Both the position numbers and the translations under genes were made by a program. From CAZWRK01 sp964635875 (lineage in GTDB: Bacteria > Pseudomonadota > Gammaproteobacteria > Burkholderiales > Aquaspirillaceae), in assembly GCA_964635875.1 (NCBI GenBank), contig CAZWRK010000106.1, forward strand, positions 1 through 14,274: a DNA stretch of 14,274 bases. The letters run 5' to 3'. The notes under the pieces were generated by a model. That model searched no databases. It was not told the origin of the DNA and saw only the letters and a list, made by a program, of their open reading frames with translations. This document shows, piece after piece, positions 5,977-12,921 of the stretch. Position 1 is the first letter of the stretch. Every line of letters starts with the position of its first letter.

Positions 5977-6915
5977 TTAGAACTTATCTGTTACGCGGAA
6001 TTGAAAATCTCCACCGTGGTTTTCTGGTTCGGTGCAAGCAGTCTCATCATTAGGCCAGCCACTTACCTGTGCTGTGCCAGTGATAGGATTGCCGTCACCA
6101 TCTATAAGGCCTGTCTTCTTATCCTTGAGAGCTTTCAGCATGTCCATTGCTTGCTGGTATTTATCCTCACCATCTTTAGTGGTTCCTGACGCAAATACAC
6201 CGTAATCATCTTTTAGAAGAATACCTGCAGCTAAAAGTTCCGTGATAAGCGTGATGCTACTGGATACTGGTGCAGAGAATGGCACTTCATAGAGTCCACC
6301 GAGATATGAATCAATAATACTTTGAGCTTGAGATCGTGCTGTATTGATAACCACATCGCTTATATAAGTGTTTCCGTTAAAGCCAGCCTTAGCGCGTATA
6401 TTGTCCAAAGTTGCGTAATAGCTATCAGTACCGCCTCGAACAGCTACGGCGTCTGCTAGGGGGGTCTCTGTGTCTAGGGCGACATTATAAAAAGTTTGTT
6501 TGTACCAATAGCTGGATCCACCAGAATTATCGGTATATTTTGTTGCAATCTGATCGGGATCAATATCGACCGTTGCTAGCTCTGTAAAGTCTGCATCGGC
6601 AGGAGAGACGTTACTAACATTAGATGCACGATACACCTTAAGCTGATTGTAGTTAATAACATGCACTGGCTCGAACTTGTTATGTGCTTCATCAAATGCT
6701 TCATCAACAGTGACTACATCACCAGAAAAACTTACTATTTTGCGAATTTCAGTATTGTCGTTCCCTATATTGCCAACAAGTAAGTAGTAATCCTCCGCAA
6801 AGTTTTGTGTGCTGTGAACTGTAATGTCTGTACCAGAGGCATAGTCTGTCTCAACATAAGTTAGCTCTCGGATGTTGAGTGTTGGGAAGTTTGTGAATTG
6901 TAGATTAGCTGCCAT
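5977..6915 (-). CDS. DUF1320/gp36-like head-tail adaptor with N-terminal beta domains
   Basis: A 312-residue protein, about twice the length of ordinary gp36-type adaptors. The C-terminal part (about 165-312) carries the DUF1320 pattern: 'ATLDNIRAKAGF', a helix 'INTARSQAQSIIDSYLGGLYEVPF' spread over 190-213, then a helix 'ITLITELLAAGILL' and an acidic helix with 'YQQAMDMLKALKD', ending 'FRVTDKF'. Such proteins attach to the portal and form the head-tail connector. The N-terminal 160 residues are extra. Residues 20-90 form a strand-rich unit ('DYYLLVGNIG...TEIRKIVSFSGDVVTV'), and residues 91-160 look fibronectin-III-like ('LKVYRASN', 'YTDNSGGSSYWYKQTFYN'). GAGGT lies five bases before the ATG. 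The extra domains may decorate the neck; that is inference. Confidence 0.78.
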   Translation of the reverse strand: MAANLQFTNFPTLNIRELTYVETDYASGTDITVHSTQNFAEDYYLLVGNIGNDNTEIRKIVSFSGDVVTVDEAFDEAHNKFEPVHVINYNQLKVYRASNVSNVSPADADFTELATVDIDPDQIATKYTDNSGGSSYWYKQTFYNVALDTETPLADAVAVRGGTDSYYATLDNIRAKAGFNGNTYISDVVINTARSQAQSIIDSYLGGLYEVPFSAPVSSSITLITELLAAGILLKDDYGVFASGTTKDGEDKYQQAMDMLKALKDKKTGLIDGDGNPITGTAQVSGWPNDETACTEPENHGGDFQFRVTDKF

Positions 6916-6937
6916 GTGTACCTCTACCTTAAGTATA

Positions 6938-6950
6938 GTGTCGGCGACAC
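6938..6950 (-). other. Small intergenic hairpin
   Basis: Perfect five-base inverted repeat GTGTC/GACAC with a three-base loop, in the 42-base gap between the 117-residue gene and the adaptor gene. There is no following T run, so it is not a convincing terminator. It could affect mRNA stability or be chance. Confidence 0.3.
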
Positions 6951-6957
6951 GGTTTGT

Positions 6958-7311
6958 CTAACCACGCTGTATTAATAAAACAACTGATATATTCTTGGCG
7001 CCTGTTTGGTTGCCTGACGCTGTTACGGTTATGGTATGATCGCCAGAAAGTGGCAGCTCATACGGTTGGTTGTTTGAGTCTACAAAGAGACCTGTGCTAG
7101 TGCTACTTGCGATACTGGACTTGCTAAACACGGTGTAACCGTCTTTATCCTTTATCGTGACAGTCAAAGTCCCTGCACTTGTTAATGCAGGGACTACAGG
7201 GATAATACCCTTTAAAAGACCGTTGAGACCTACAGCAGCAGAATCAATAGTGTTGCCACCATCAGGGATGGTTAGCGTAGTTTTATATCGTTGGATCTGG
7301 TACTTGCTCAC
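6958..7311 (-). CDS. Small beta-rich virion-module protein, unknown function
   Basis: A 117-residue protein predicted to be mostly beta strands: 'YKTTLTIPDGGNTI', 'GTLTVTIKDKDGYTVFSKSSI', 'HTITVTASGNQTGAKNISVVLLIQRG'. The alternating pattern suggests an Ig-like or jelly-roll sandwich without enzyme motifs. It starts with GTG at 7311, supported by AAGGA about eight bases upstream. It sits between the SAP-like small protein and the head-tail adaptor. Proteins of this kind in head modules are often decoration or neck components. I do not recognise the family, and the assignment to the virion is from context only. Confidence 0.6.
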   Translation of the reverse strand: MSKYQIQRYKTTLTIPDGGNTIDSAAVGLNGLLKGIIPVVPALTSAGTLTVTIKDKDGYTVFSKSSIASSTSTGLFVDSNNQPYELPLSGDHTITVTASGNQTGAKNISVVLLIQRG

Positions 7312-7355
7312 GTCTTTGTCCTTTCGGTACTAGGCAATGACAACGCCTAATTAGA

Positions 7356-7700
7356 TTATTGTTCTTCTGACTCTTCTTCGGCTTCCTCTTTAGCAAGGAT
7401 AGCATCTACTACTACGGTCTTGTTCTTGAAGTCTTTTTTATCGGATGTATCAAGATCAAACTCACTCTTTGCAAATTCGTTAAGCTCCTTACGGCTATAG
7501 GCCATAAGCACTTCGCGACGACTTACTTCTTCTTCTGGCTGAACGTCCTCTGACTCATCTTCATCATCTCGGCTAATGAATTCAGCTACGCCTGCTTCTA
7601 CAAGCGCATCGCCTTGAGCGTTGGTTACCTGTAGAACGTCACCTGCTTCAAACTCGGTGCCGTCGTGATTGATATTTCCTGTTGCTTTAACTTGTGCCAT
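7356..7700 (-). CDS. Small head-module protein with SAP/HeH-like C-terminal helix pair
   Basis: A very acidic 114-residue protein in three parts. Residues 1-43 form a small beta domain ('VKATGNINHDGTEFEAGDVLQVT...LVEAGVAEFI') of the kind seen in Mu-like phage head or tail-connection proteins. Residues 44-58 are an Asp/Glu-rich linker. Residues 62-103 ('REVLMAYSRKELNEFAKSEF' then 'LDTSDKKDFKNKTVVVDAIL') resemble the helix-extended loop-helix SAP/HeH fold, which often binds nucleic acid. The last ten residues are mostly Glu. A strong AGGAGGT lies five bases before the ATG. Position downstream of the capsid gene suggests a virion or connector role; which partner the helical domain binds is not known. 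Confidence 0.68.
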   Translation of the reverse strand: MAQVKATGNINHDGTEFEAGDVLQVTNAQGDALVEAGVAEFISRDDEDESEDVQPEEEVSRREVLMAYSRKELNEFAKSEFDLDTSDKKDFKNKTVVVDAILAKEEAEEESEEQ

Positions 7701-7729
7701 GTCAAACCTCCTATGACTAGCTTAGTTGC

Positions 7730-8176
7730 TTATGGTAGCTTTACTGTTCGGTAAAGGATACTTAATGTTACTGTGCTATCGCCTGCGCCTGGATCTGCAG
7801 ATGGTACTGCAGCGACAACTGCTGCGTTAGCTACTGGTGTAACTGCTGCGCCGATTACCTTAACGGCTGCGTTAGCAGAGCCGTTAAGCCATGCATAGGC
7901 TGCGTCGCCTGTTACTTTAGCACCTGAACCGTCTGTGTAACGGAATTCTACAGCGTTTGTACCAGTAAATTGAGTTGTGCCATAGTTAAGCGTTGCTACA
8001 ATCTCGTCGACACTGTGGTAGTAACCTGCCCCAGGTGCTGGCAGCAAAGTTACAGGTGAGGTCTTTAGAGCCTTGACCTGGGCTGCGGTAAGAGTTACGG
8101 TCGCTACTTGAGCAATGTCTTTAGCAATACCCTTGCTGCCGACTCGTCCGATGTATTTCCAAGCTCGTACTGGCAT
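7730..8176 (-). CDS. Putative virion surface or head-associated protein
   Basis: A 148-residue Ala/Val-rich protein directly after the major capsid gene. The middle reads 'VTLTAAQVKALKTSPVTLLPAPGAGYY', followed by strands 'EIVATLNYGTTQF' and 'AVEFRYTDG'. The C-terminus has 'NAAVVAAVPSADPGAGDSTVTLSILYRTV'. I have the impression of this 'AQ..AL..P..L.PAPGAG ... GDS.L.V...Y' pattern in phage structural proteins of unknown exact role, so this is recognition of a pattern rather than a named family. It is beta-rich without signal peptide or catalytic motif. GGAGG lies four bases before the ATG, inside the short gap to the capsid stop. A head decoration, fibre or neck role would fit. Confidence 0.62.
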   Translation of the reverse strand: MPVRAWKYIGRVGSKGIAKDIAQVATVTLTAAQVKALKTSPVTLLPAPGAGYYHSVDEIVATLNYGTTQFTGTNAVEFRYTDGSGAKVTGDAAYAWLNGSANAAVKVIGAAVTPVANAAVVAAVPSADPGAGDSTVTLSILYRTVKLP

Positions 8177-8185
8177 GAGGCCTCC

Positions 8186-9118
8186 TTACGCTACAGCGTT
8201 CTTAATCAAGTAGATTGCGTCTGCTGCAACTAATTTAGGCTCATAGTAATCAGTAACCTGGACGTATTCACCTTTATTGTCGTCGCGAGTCCAGTTTTCA
8301 ACTGTGCGGGCGTTACTGAGCTGCAAGTGGTAACCAGCAGATACAGTGCGCAAGGCAGGTACTGGAGCTACGTTCATCAACCATGCGCTTTTACCCCAGA
8401 CATAGCCTAGGCTGTCTGTTGCACCTTCGTTTGCAGAATTGTACATTGCGCCTGCGATGATTACATTGGTGATCTCAGGGAATAATTCCTTGAGGTTTTC
8501 GGTAGTAAGCATACCGAGGCTAGAGTACTTAACGCGCTCGATGAAGTCTGGGTGGTTGCGGAGCTTAACCCATACAGGCCAGCTAAGAACCAGCGTGTTA
8601 GGAGTGATGAGGCTCTTGCCCTTTACGGTTGTGATTGCAGTGGTGATGTCAGAGAATGGATCGCTGTTATCGAAATCGCTCCACTGGCTAGTACCAGACA
8701 ACGTGGTGTTGTTGGTTACTGTGCCTGTATCTAGCAATTTGGTCGCAAGGATATTCTCCTTTTCGATCTGCAATGCTTCGGTAAGCGCACTGGTAGTATC
8801 AATGCGTGGTGTGTACGGATCATCGCTTTGCGTGAACTCATCGTTTTCAATAAAGCGGCGGAGTGAGTGTTCAAGCAATGGACCGTAGTCGCTCTTTGAT
8901 AGACCAAAGTCAGCCTCTTTAGCGTAGGCCTTGCCTGAGCGTCGGCTATCTACAGCGCGGAGATTGGATTTATCATAAACGAAATACTTACCTGTTCGCT
9001 TCTCAACATTAACGGTTGGGAATACTTTCTCGGCTACAAATGAGCCTTCTGGGTTTGTGTACTTAACTGAAACCTGCGTAAGGATTCGGTCAACGTATGT
9101 GCTTTGTATAGTTGGCAT
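8186..9118 (-). CDS. Major capsid protein (HK97-fold type)
   Basis: A 310-residue protein with the features of major capsid proteins that follow a DUF2190 decoration gene. It begins with the N-terminal pattern 'YVDRILTQVSVKYTNPEGSFVAEKVFPTVNVEKRTGKYFVYDKSN' spread over residues 8-52. Next comes an E-loop-like region with 'SRRSGKAYAKEADFG', a long helix around 107-128 ('TTSALTEALQIEKENILATKL'), 'ANTLVLSWPVW'-like P-domain strands near 173-186, and a C-terminal 'YYEPKLVAADAIYLIKN' strand. There is no long N-terminal scaffolding delta domain, consistent with a separate scaffold from the protease gene. AAGGA is seven bases before the ATG. It forms the icosahedral shell. Confidence 0.88.
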   Translation of the reverse strand: MPTIQSTYVDRILTQVSVKYTNPEGSFVAEKVFPTVNVEKRTGKYFVYDKSNLRAVDSRRSGKAYAKEADFGLSKSDYGPLLEHSLRRFIENDEFTQSDDPYTPRIDTTSALTEALQIEKENILATKLLDTGTVTNNTTLSGTSQWSDFDNSDPFSDITTAITTVKGKSLITPNTLVLSWPVWVKLRNHPDFIERVKYSSLGMLTTENLKELFPEITNVIIAGAMYNSANEGATDSLGYVWGKSAWLMNVAPVPALRTVSAGYHLQLSNARTVENWTRDDNKGEYVQVTDYYEPKLVAADAIYLIKNAVA

Positions 9119-9133
9119 TGTTTTATCCTTTCC

Positions 9134-9517
9134 TTATGCTACAACTTCAGTTACTGGAATATACTCAACGATGTCACCGCTTGTGGTCGTTGCTAGTGCA
9201 ATACCAAACACGCGGTTAGTAGAGGTTGATGTGCTGATGGCCTTACCACTACCATTGGTGGTGAGCTTGTCGCCAGCAGTGATGTCTCCACCACTCTTTA
9301 CTTTACCTGTACCTGTTGAGCTGATTAGGCGGACAACTGCGTTGTCACCTGAAACTGGGGCGTTTTCTAGCACGCCGATGATCTTATCTGTTGCGCTTGT
9401 AGCTAGAACAACGGTTGTGCCGTCGGTGCCACTCAGTTTTACTAGGTAGTACTGGCTACCTGATAGGTCTGCACCTGCTTTGAAAGTGCGCTGGTTGGAT
9501 TCAATTACTAAAGCCAT
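9134..9517 (-). CDS. DUF2190-like capsid decoration protein
   Basis: A 127-residue Gly/Thr/Ser-rich beta protein that fits the DUF2190 / capsid cement group, which binds the outside of the capsid lattice and stabilises it. Typical elements are 'TFKAGADLSGSQYYLVKLSG' at residues 11-30, then 'DKIIGVLENAPVSGDNAVVRL', 'GDITAGDKLTTNGSGKAI' and 'FGIALATTTSGDIVEYIPV'. This is the alternating small-barrel pattern of that family. The start ATG is four bases after the protease stop, and its GAGGAG ribosome binding site lies within the last codons of the protease gene, so expression is coupled. Position between protease and capsid genes is the usual one. Confidence 0.85.
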   Translation of the reverse strand: MALVIESNQRTFKAGADLSGSQYYLVKLSGTDGTTVVLATSATDKIIGVLENAPVSGDNAVVRLISSTGTGKVKSGGDITAGDKLTTNGSGKAISTSTSTNRVFGIALATTTSGDIVEYIPVTEVVA

Positions 9518-9521
9518 TCTC

Positions 9522-10172
9522 TTACTCCTCGTCCTTAGTCTGATCGACTAGTTCTTTATTGTTAGCTGTAACGATCTTCATGGCTTCACCAAAGTTTGCA
9601 GCCTTTTTGTCGGCTACTAACTTATCTGCCTGCTCGGCGAGACTCTCAGCTGCAGTGCTTGCAGTCTTTGATTCTTCGCTTGTGCCTCGGCTTGCTGCGA
9701 GAGGTACTTTAGGCAGACCCTTAATGAGCTCATTAAACTGTGAGGTTTGAGAAGCGTTAAGGGTAAGCATGAACTTAGTAAGAGCAGAGTGTGAGGCTTC
9801 TAGGAAGCGACCCTCTTTGTTATTGGCGCTGATGATTAGCTTTTCAGCTTTGTTAGAGGCTTCCATGGCGCGGAGACTTTCGCGAGCTTCGCGACCAGCC
9901 TTAGCATCTGCTTTGAGTTGCTTGAGTTCTTTTGCACTGATTTTAGTGCTAGCCTGTTGGCCTTCCTCTTCCTGCTCTTCTTCCTCTTCTTCGGATTCTT
10001 CCTCTTCCTCTTCCTCTTGCTCCTCTTCTTCTTCGGGAGCATCAAGGATGCCAGCTTCGGTCAATTCAGTAACCTGATCCTCAGTGAGGTCGGCCTGATG
10101 TTCTTTAATAAAAGCCTTCTCCTCGTCGGTGAGTTCGCTGTGATCTTTTGCTAGTAAGTCTTCTAGATTCAT
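9522..10172 (-). CDS. Nested scaffold protein from internal start in the protease gene
   Basis: An in-frame ATG at 10172 (residue 182 of the protease protein) has AAAGG at 10183-10187 with a ten-base spacer. It begins a 216-residue protein at the junction of the protease and scaffold halves, starting 'MNLEDLLAKDHSELTDEEK'. It is acidic and helical, with the long Glu run near its start and coiled-coil-like sequence afterwards. Mu makes its scaffold (Z) from an internal start in gene I, and lambda makes Nu3 from within C, so the arrangement is precedented. It would guide capsid assembly and be degraded by the full-length protease. Expression from this start is inferred, not shown. Confidence 0.68.
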   Translation of the reverse strand: MNLEDLLAKDHSELTDEEKAFIKEHQADLTEDQVTELTEAGILDAPEEEEEQEEEEEEESEEEEEEQEEEGQQASTKISAKELKQLKADAKAGREARESLRAMEASNKAEKLIISANNKEGRFLEASHSALTKFMLTLNASQTSQFNELIKGLPKVPLAASRGTSEESKTASTAAESLAEQADKLVADKKAANFGEAMKIVTANNKELVDQTKDEE

Positions 10173-10715
10173 TGTAGTGCTACCTTTCATATACAAAGTA
10201 ATGTTTTTTGAGTTTGCGGTCAAATCTTTTTTTTGCGTCTTGTTCGCTACCAGAGGTTCGAGCGTACTGAACAACGGGTAGTTGGTTAGGGCTGCGCCCT
10301 CGAACACATTATCAACAAGCTCATCTTCATCGAGCGGGTTCTGCCATATAGGCGACCATTCAGAGCTTAGATAGGAGAACTCCCTATCCCTGAGCTTCTG
10401 TTCACCAAGCGGAGTCCATTCAATGCCAGTGCCCCATAGGCTATTGCCTCGGACTTCTAGACCATTGATCCAGCCTGCCGCCTCAATCTTCTGATGATCG
10501 AGATTGATTGGTAACTTATTATCTGGCTGGAATTTTCCAGCGCCGTTGTTGAAGTTATCAACCATCTGATTGAAAGCCTCAACTGTATTAACAATGTGCC
10601 CCTTCCAAGGAGCTTGCCAGTCACCCACCTGCAACAGTTCGATCTCGGTAGGCAGGTCTGCCCCTGGTTCAAACTTCTGCGCCGCGAGTAACTGTATGGT
10701 CTTGGGTTTTCTCAT
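9522..10715 (-). CDS. Mu I-like prohead protease fused to scaffold region
   Basis: A 397-residue protein with a Mu I-type prohead protease in residues 1-155. Diagnostic pieces are 'LPINLDH' (68-74, His74 a catalytic candidate), 'AAGWINGLEVRGNSLW' (79-94), 'EWTPLGEQKLRDREFSYLSSEW' spread over 99-120 (Ser117/118 the nucleophile candidates) and 'GAALTNYPLF' (140-149). Such proteases cut the scaffold and capsid proteins after assembly. Residues 182-397 form a helical, highly charged scaffold-like half, with a Glu run at 228-251 and coiled-coil-like heptads around 258-300. The start ATG at 10715 lacks a clear Shine-Dalgarno; the 31-base gap upstream is AT-rich. The scaffold half can probably also be made on its own from an internal start. 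Confidence 0.88.
   Translation of the reverse strand: MRKPKTIQLLAAQKFEPGADLPTEIELLQVGDWQAPWKGHIVNTVEAFNQMVDNFNNGAGKFQPDNKLPINLDHQKIEAAGWINGLEVRGNSLWGTGIEWTPLGEQKLRDREFSYLSSEWSPIWQNPLDEDELVDNVFEGAALTNYPLFSTLEPLVANKTQKKDLTANSKNITLYMKGSTTMNLEDLLAKDHSELTDEEKAFIKEHQADLTEDQVTELTEAGILDAPEEEEEQEEEEEEESEEEEEEQEEEGQQASTKISAKELKQLKADAKAGREARESLRAMEASNKAEKLIISANNKEGRFLEASHSALTKFMLTLNASQTSQFNELIKGLPKVPLAASRGTSEESKTASTAAESLAEQADKLVADKKAANFGEAMKIVTANNKELVDQTKDEE
9963..10034 (-). repeat. GAA/GAG repeat encoding a poly-glutamate run
   Basis: A 72-base low-complexity tract of GAA and GAG codons with isolated Gln and Ser codons encodes residues 228-251 of the protease/scaffold protein. It generates spurious Ser-rich, Phe/Leu-rich and Lys-rich readings in other frames. 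Confidence 0.9.
10183..10187 (-). promoter_or_regulatory. Internal ribosome binding site for nested scaffold
   Basis: AAAGG on the coding strand, ten bases before the in-frame ATG at 10172, located exactly at the boundary between the protease and scaffold halves. It is a moderate match, stronger than the site before the full-length start. Confidence 0.55.
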
Positions 10716-10746
10716 AAATCTATAATCTTACAAATTAACGGCGGGG

Positions 10747-11568
10747 TCAATTATTTTCGTTTGGAGCAGGGTAATTTGTGCTGATGTCACACTTGCAGTT
10801 AGGATGCGCACCATCCTCGCCACTATCACCAGTTGAGAATACATCGTCTATAGGGACTGTCTCACCGTCTAGCCCCTGACATATCTCGCAAGGGTCACCT
10901 TCAACATTCCAAGTCTTACTCTCTGCGCCAGATTCTTTGGCTGTTTCTATGACGCCGCGGCGCCATGCATTAGCGCTTTCTGTCTTTGCAATCATCTCAG
11001 CCTTTGCTGGATCGTCAATAAATGCCGATAGGCGCGCAGTCGATTCTTTTACGTCCTCGCCTAACTGTAAAGAGGTGCTGATACTAGATCGTACTTTGTC
11101 CACTGTAGTTTTAGTCATCTGAGTGGCAAGGTCGGCGGCACGGTCGCGGGCTATCTTGTCTACGAGCACAGGTAGGTTTGCTACTGGTATCTTGCTATTT
11201 ACCACTTGGACTGCTGCACCAGCTGCAGCTACGGCTGCAATTTCTTTATATACGATCTTCGTGATTATCTTTACCTCATCATCAATATCGCTCTGGGAGA
11301 AGTTGACTATAACGTTTACCTTTGGTGCTGCTGCGCTCATGTTCGGAGAAACCTCAGCAAAGTACTTTGTCCAGTTCACACGATCAACTACACGATCCGA
11401 AAGCTCTTTGTAATACTTTCGAAGCTCGCGGTCTAGCCTTGCTTCGCTCTCAAGAAGTACCTTGAAATACTTACGATTCTTTCTATAACCTGGCGCCCAG
11501 TCAGAAGACGCACTGAGTGCAGAATAGAGTTTATCTCTTAAATGGATTGCGTCGTTTAGGTTTAGCAC
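10747..11568 (-). CDS. Mu F-like minor head protein (SPP1 gp7 family)
   Basis: A 273-residue protein with the Mu F / SPP1 gp7 C-terminal domain. Residues about 187-262 contain 'KAEMIAKTESANAWRRG', 'KTWNVEGDPCEICQGLDG' and 'GAHPNCKCDI'. The Cys227-x-x-Cys230 pair and the His255-Pro-Asn-Cys258-x-Cys260 motif are intact, which is the signature of this family and probably a metal site. The N-terminal half is helical and charged, and an Ala-rich segment lies at 109-121. These proteins sit inside the head near the portal and in some phages are ejected with DNA. It starts with GTG at 11568, overlapping the portal gene by 38 bases, with GAGAGG about eight bases upstream. No toxin domain is fused to the C-terminus. 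Confidence 0.9.
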   Translation of the reverse strand: MLNLNDAIHLRDKLYSALSASSDWAPGYRKNRKYFKVLLESEARLDRELRKYYKELSDRVVDRVNWTKYFAEVSPNMSAAAPKVNVIVNFSQSDIDDEVKIITKIVYKEIAAVAAAGAAVQVVNSKIPVANLPVLVDKIARDRAADLATQMTKTTVDKVRSSISTSLQLGEDVKESTARLSAFIDDPAKAEMIAKTESANAWRRGVIETAKESGAESKTWNVEGDPCEICQGLDGETVPIDDVFSTGDSGEDGAHPNCKCDISTNYPAPNENN

Positions 11569-12907
11569 TGGCTTGCCTCTCTATAAATTTATCGAGTTGT
11601 TTGAGCGTAGCCTTTATGCTGAACTTTTTAGCTTGGGTTGTAGGTGGCGTTTCAGTAGTTGGCTGGACCGCTGGCGATGTAATACGTTCGTCATAGTTAT
11701 CAGCAATGTAGTCAGGCAGGTCAGGCAATGAGAATATCTTGCGCAGGTACTTCTCTAGTTCTGGGTCTGGTGTAATAGCGTGGCTTGCAAACATCTTCTG
11801 TATGTTGTTGGCAAGTGCAGTGAGATCGGTGTCGGCTAGATTGCTAAACTCAATCGTTGGGTATTCTTTTAAGTTCGGGAAGTTGAAGTTCATAATATCT
11901 GGGATAAACTGCTCTTCCAGCACTTCGGCTATCTGTGCTGCAAGTGCTGTCTCTGATTTCATAAACAAAGCACTGTGATCAGTAGATAGCGCGTTGCTTC
12001 CGCTATTGCTTGTATTGCTACCAAGCTCAATGAACTGCGCCAGTACTGATTTCATTATTTGCGTGGTGTGATGATTGATTGATGGGATGGGGTCGCGTGT
12101 ACTACTGGACTTCATATCCATAAACTCAAGCTCAAAGCCTTCTGGAAGCTCGACATAAGACGCTTCGTTTGCACGCATGTTCTTTACTATCTGTCGTGCT
12201 TTTTCTTTGTCGGCTTCATTTGCATCACTTGGAACGGTAAGCTTTGGAACACCAAGCCCCTGCTTCTCGTGGCCCATAGCATCAATCTTGTATAGGCTTT
12301 CCTTGATGTACCAGTGCTTGTATGCAGCGCGCAGCAAAGAGCGACCTTCGTAGTTGTTACCCTCTTGGTCGTTGGTGAATAAGATAAGGGCTTCCCTAGG
12401 TATGCTAATGTTTTCGCCACCATTTGGATTGGTTTGAGTAACGCCTGGCTCGCCATTCTCCATTTGCCACTTAAGAATAGTCGTCTGCTTGCGTGATTCA
12501 GCATACATAATTCCGATGTAGTCGCCTTCGTCATAAGGTATAACGTCATATACCTTTTCAAACAGACTAAAACCAAAGTCCAGCATGAGAAGTGCTTCTT
12601 TCAAGAATTGCTTCCAGCCGATCTGCATCAAATTGTGATATACGACATCTGCAGCTTTTTTGTCGGCATCATCTTCGCTTGCAGGCTTTACAACCATGTC
12701 GGCAGAGATGAGAGGCAGCTTAACAATACGCATTGCCGCGCTGGTTGTGCCGTCTGAGCGACGCATTTCATCGTATATCTTTAGCCCGCTTAGACCTACA
12801 AGCTTTCGATTATATTCTTCGTTAGTAATAATACCGCTACTGATTGATGTTCCACTTACACCTTTTGGTTCACCTTCGCGGGGTGGAGGAGTTGGTTTAT
12901 CTGCCAT
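11531..12907 (-). CDS. Portal protein (DUF935 / Mu gp29-like)
   Basis: A 458-residue portal protein that forms the twelve-fold ring through which DNA enters and leaves the head. The DUF935 pattern is clear: 'LKIYDEMRRSDGTTSAAMRIVKLPLISADMVVKP' over residues 42-75, 'FLKEALLMLDFGFSLFEKVY' (101-120), 'IPREALILFTND' (169-180) and 'YEGRSLLRAAYKHWYIKE' (186-203). The C-terminal half has the alpha-helical stem and crown regions, including 'HSALFMKSETALAAQIAEVLEEQFIP' spread over 311-336. The last 30 residues are Lys/Arg-rich, ending in a basic cluster. It lies directly after terminase and before the Mu F-like gene, as in Mu. The Shine-Dalgarno is weak (AGGG twelve bases before ATG). Confidence 0.9.
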   Translation of the reverse strand: MADKPTPPPREGEPKGVSGTSISSGIITNEEYNRKLVGLSGLKIYDEMRRSDGTTSAAMRIVKLPLISADMVVKPASEDDADKKAADVVYHNLMQIGWKQFLKEALLMLDFGFSLFEKVYDVIPYDEGDYIGIMYAESRKQTTILKWQMENGEPGVTQTNPNGGENISIPREALILFTNDQEGNNYEGRSLLRAAYKHWYIKESLYKIDAMGHEKQGLGVPKLTVPSDANEADKEKARQIVKNMRANEASYVELPEGFELEFMDMKSSSTRDPIPSINHHTTQIMKSVLAQFIELGSNTSNSGSNALSTDHSALFMKSETALAAQIAEVLEEQFIPDIMNFNFPNLKEYPTIEFSNLADTDLTALANNIQKMFASHAITPDPELEKYLRKIFSLPDLPDYIADNYDERITSPAVQPTTETPPTTQAKKFSIKATLKQLDKFIERQASAKPKRRNPFKR

Positions 12908-12921
12908 GTCTACAATATACC

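Noticed and set aside
7331..7350. TAGGC...GCCTA inverted repeat in the gap after the SAP-like gene's neighbour as a terminator
   Set aside because: Only a five-base stem with a nine-base loop and no T run on the coding strand. It lies inside an operon whose downstream genes are needed.
8439..8888. 149-residue plus-strand ORF opposite the major capsid gene
   Set aside because: Antisense to a well-supported capsid gene, with no family resemblance or translation signals.
9769..10077. Plus-strand ORF with a long Ser run, and companion Phe/Leu- or Lys/Arg-rich ORFs around 9836-10154
   Set aside because: All are other-frame readings of the GAA/GAG repeat in the scaffold region. The homopolymeric composition is an artefact of that repeat.
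11123..11413. Plus-strand hydrophobic ORF resembling a small membrane protein (holin-like)
   Set aside because: It is antisense to the Mu F-like gene. The apparent membrane segments arise from the complement of charged and Ala-rich codons, and it has no upstream ribosome binding site.
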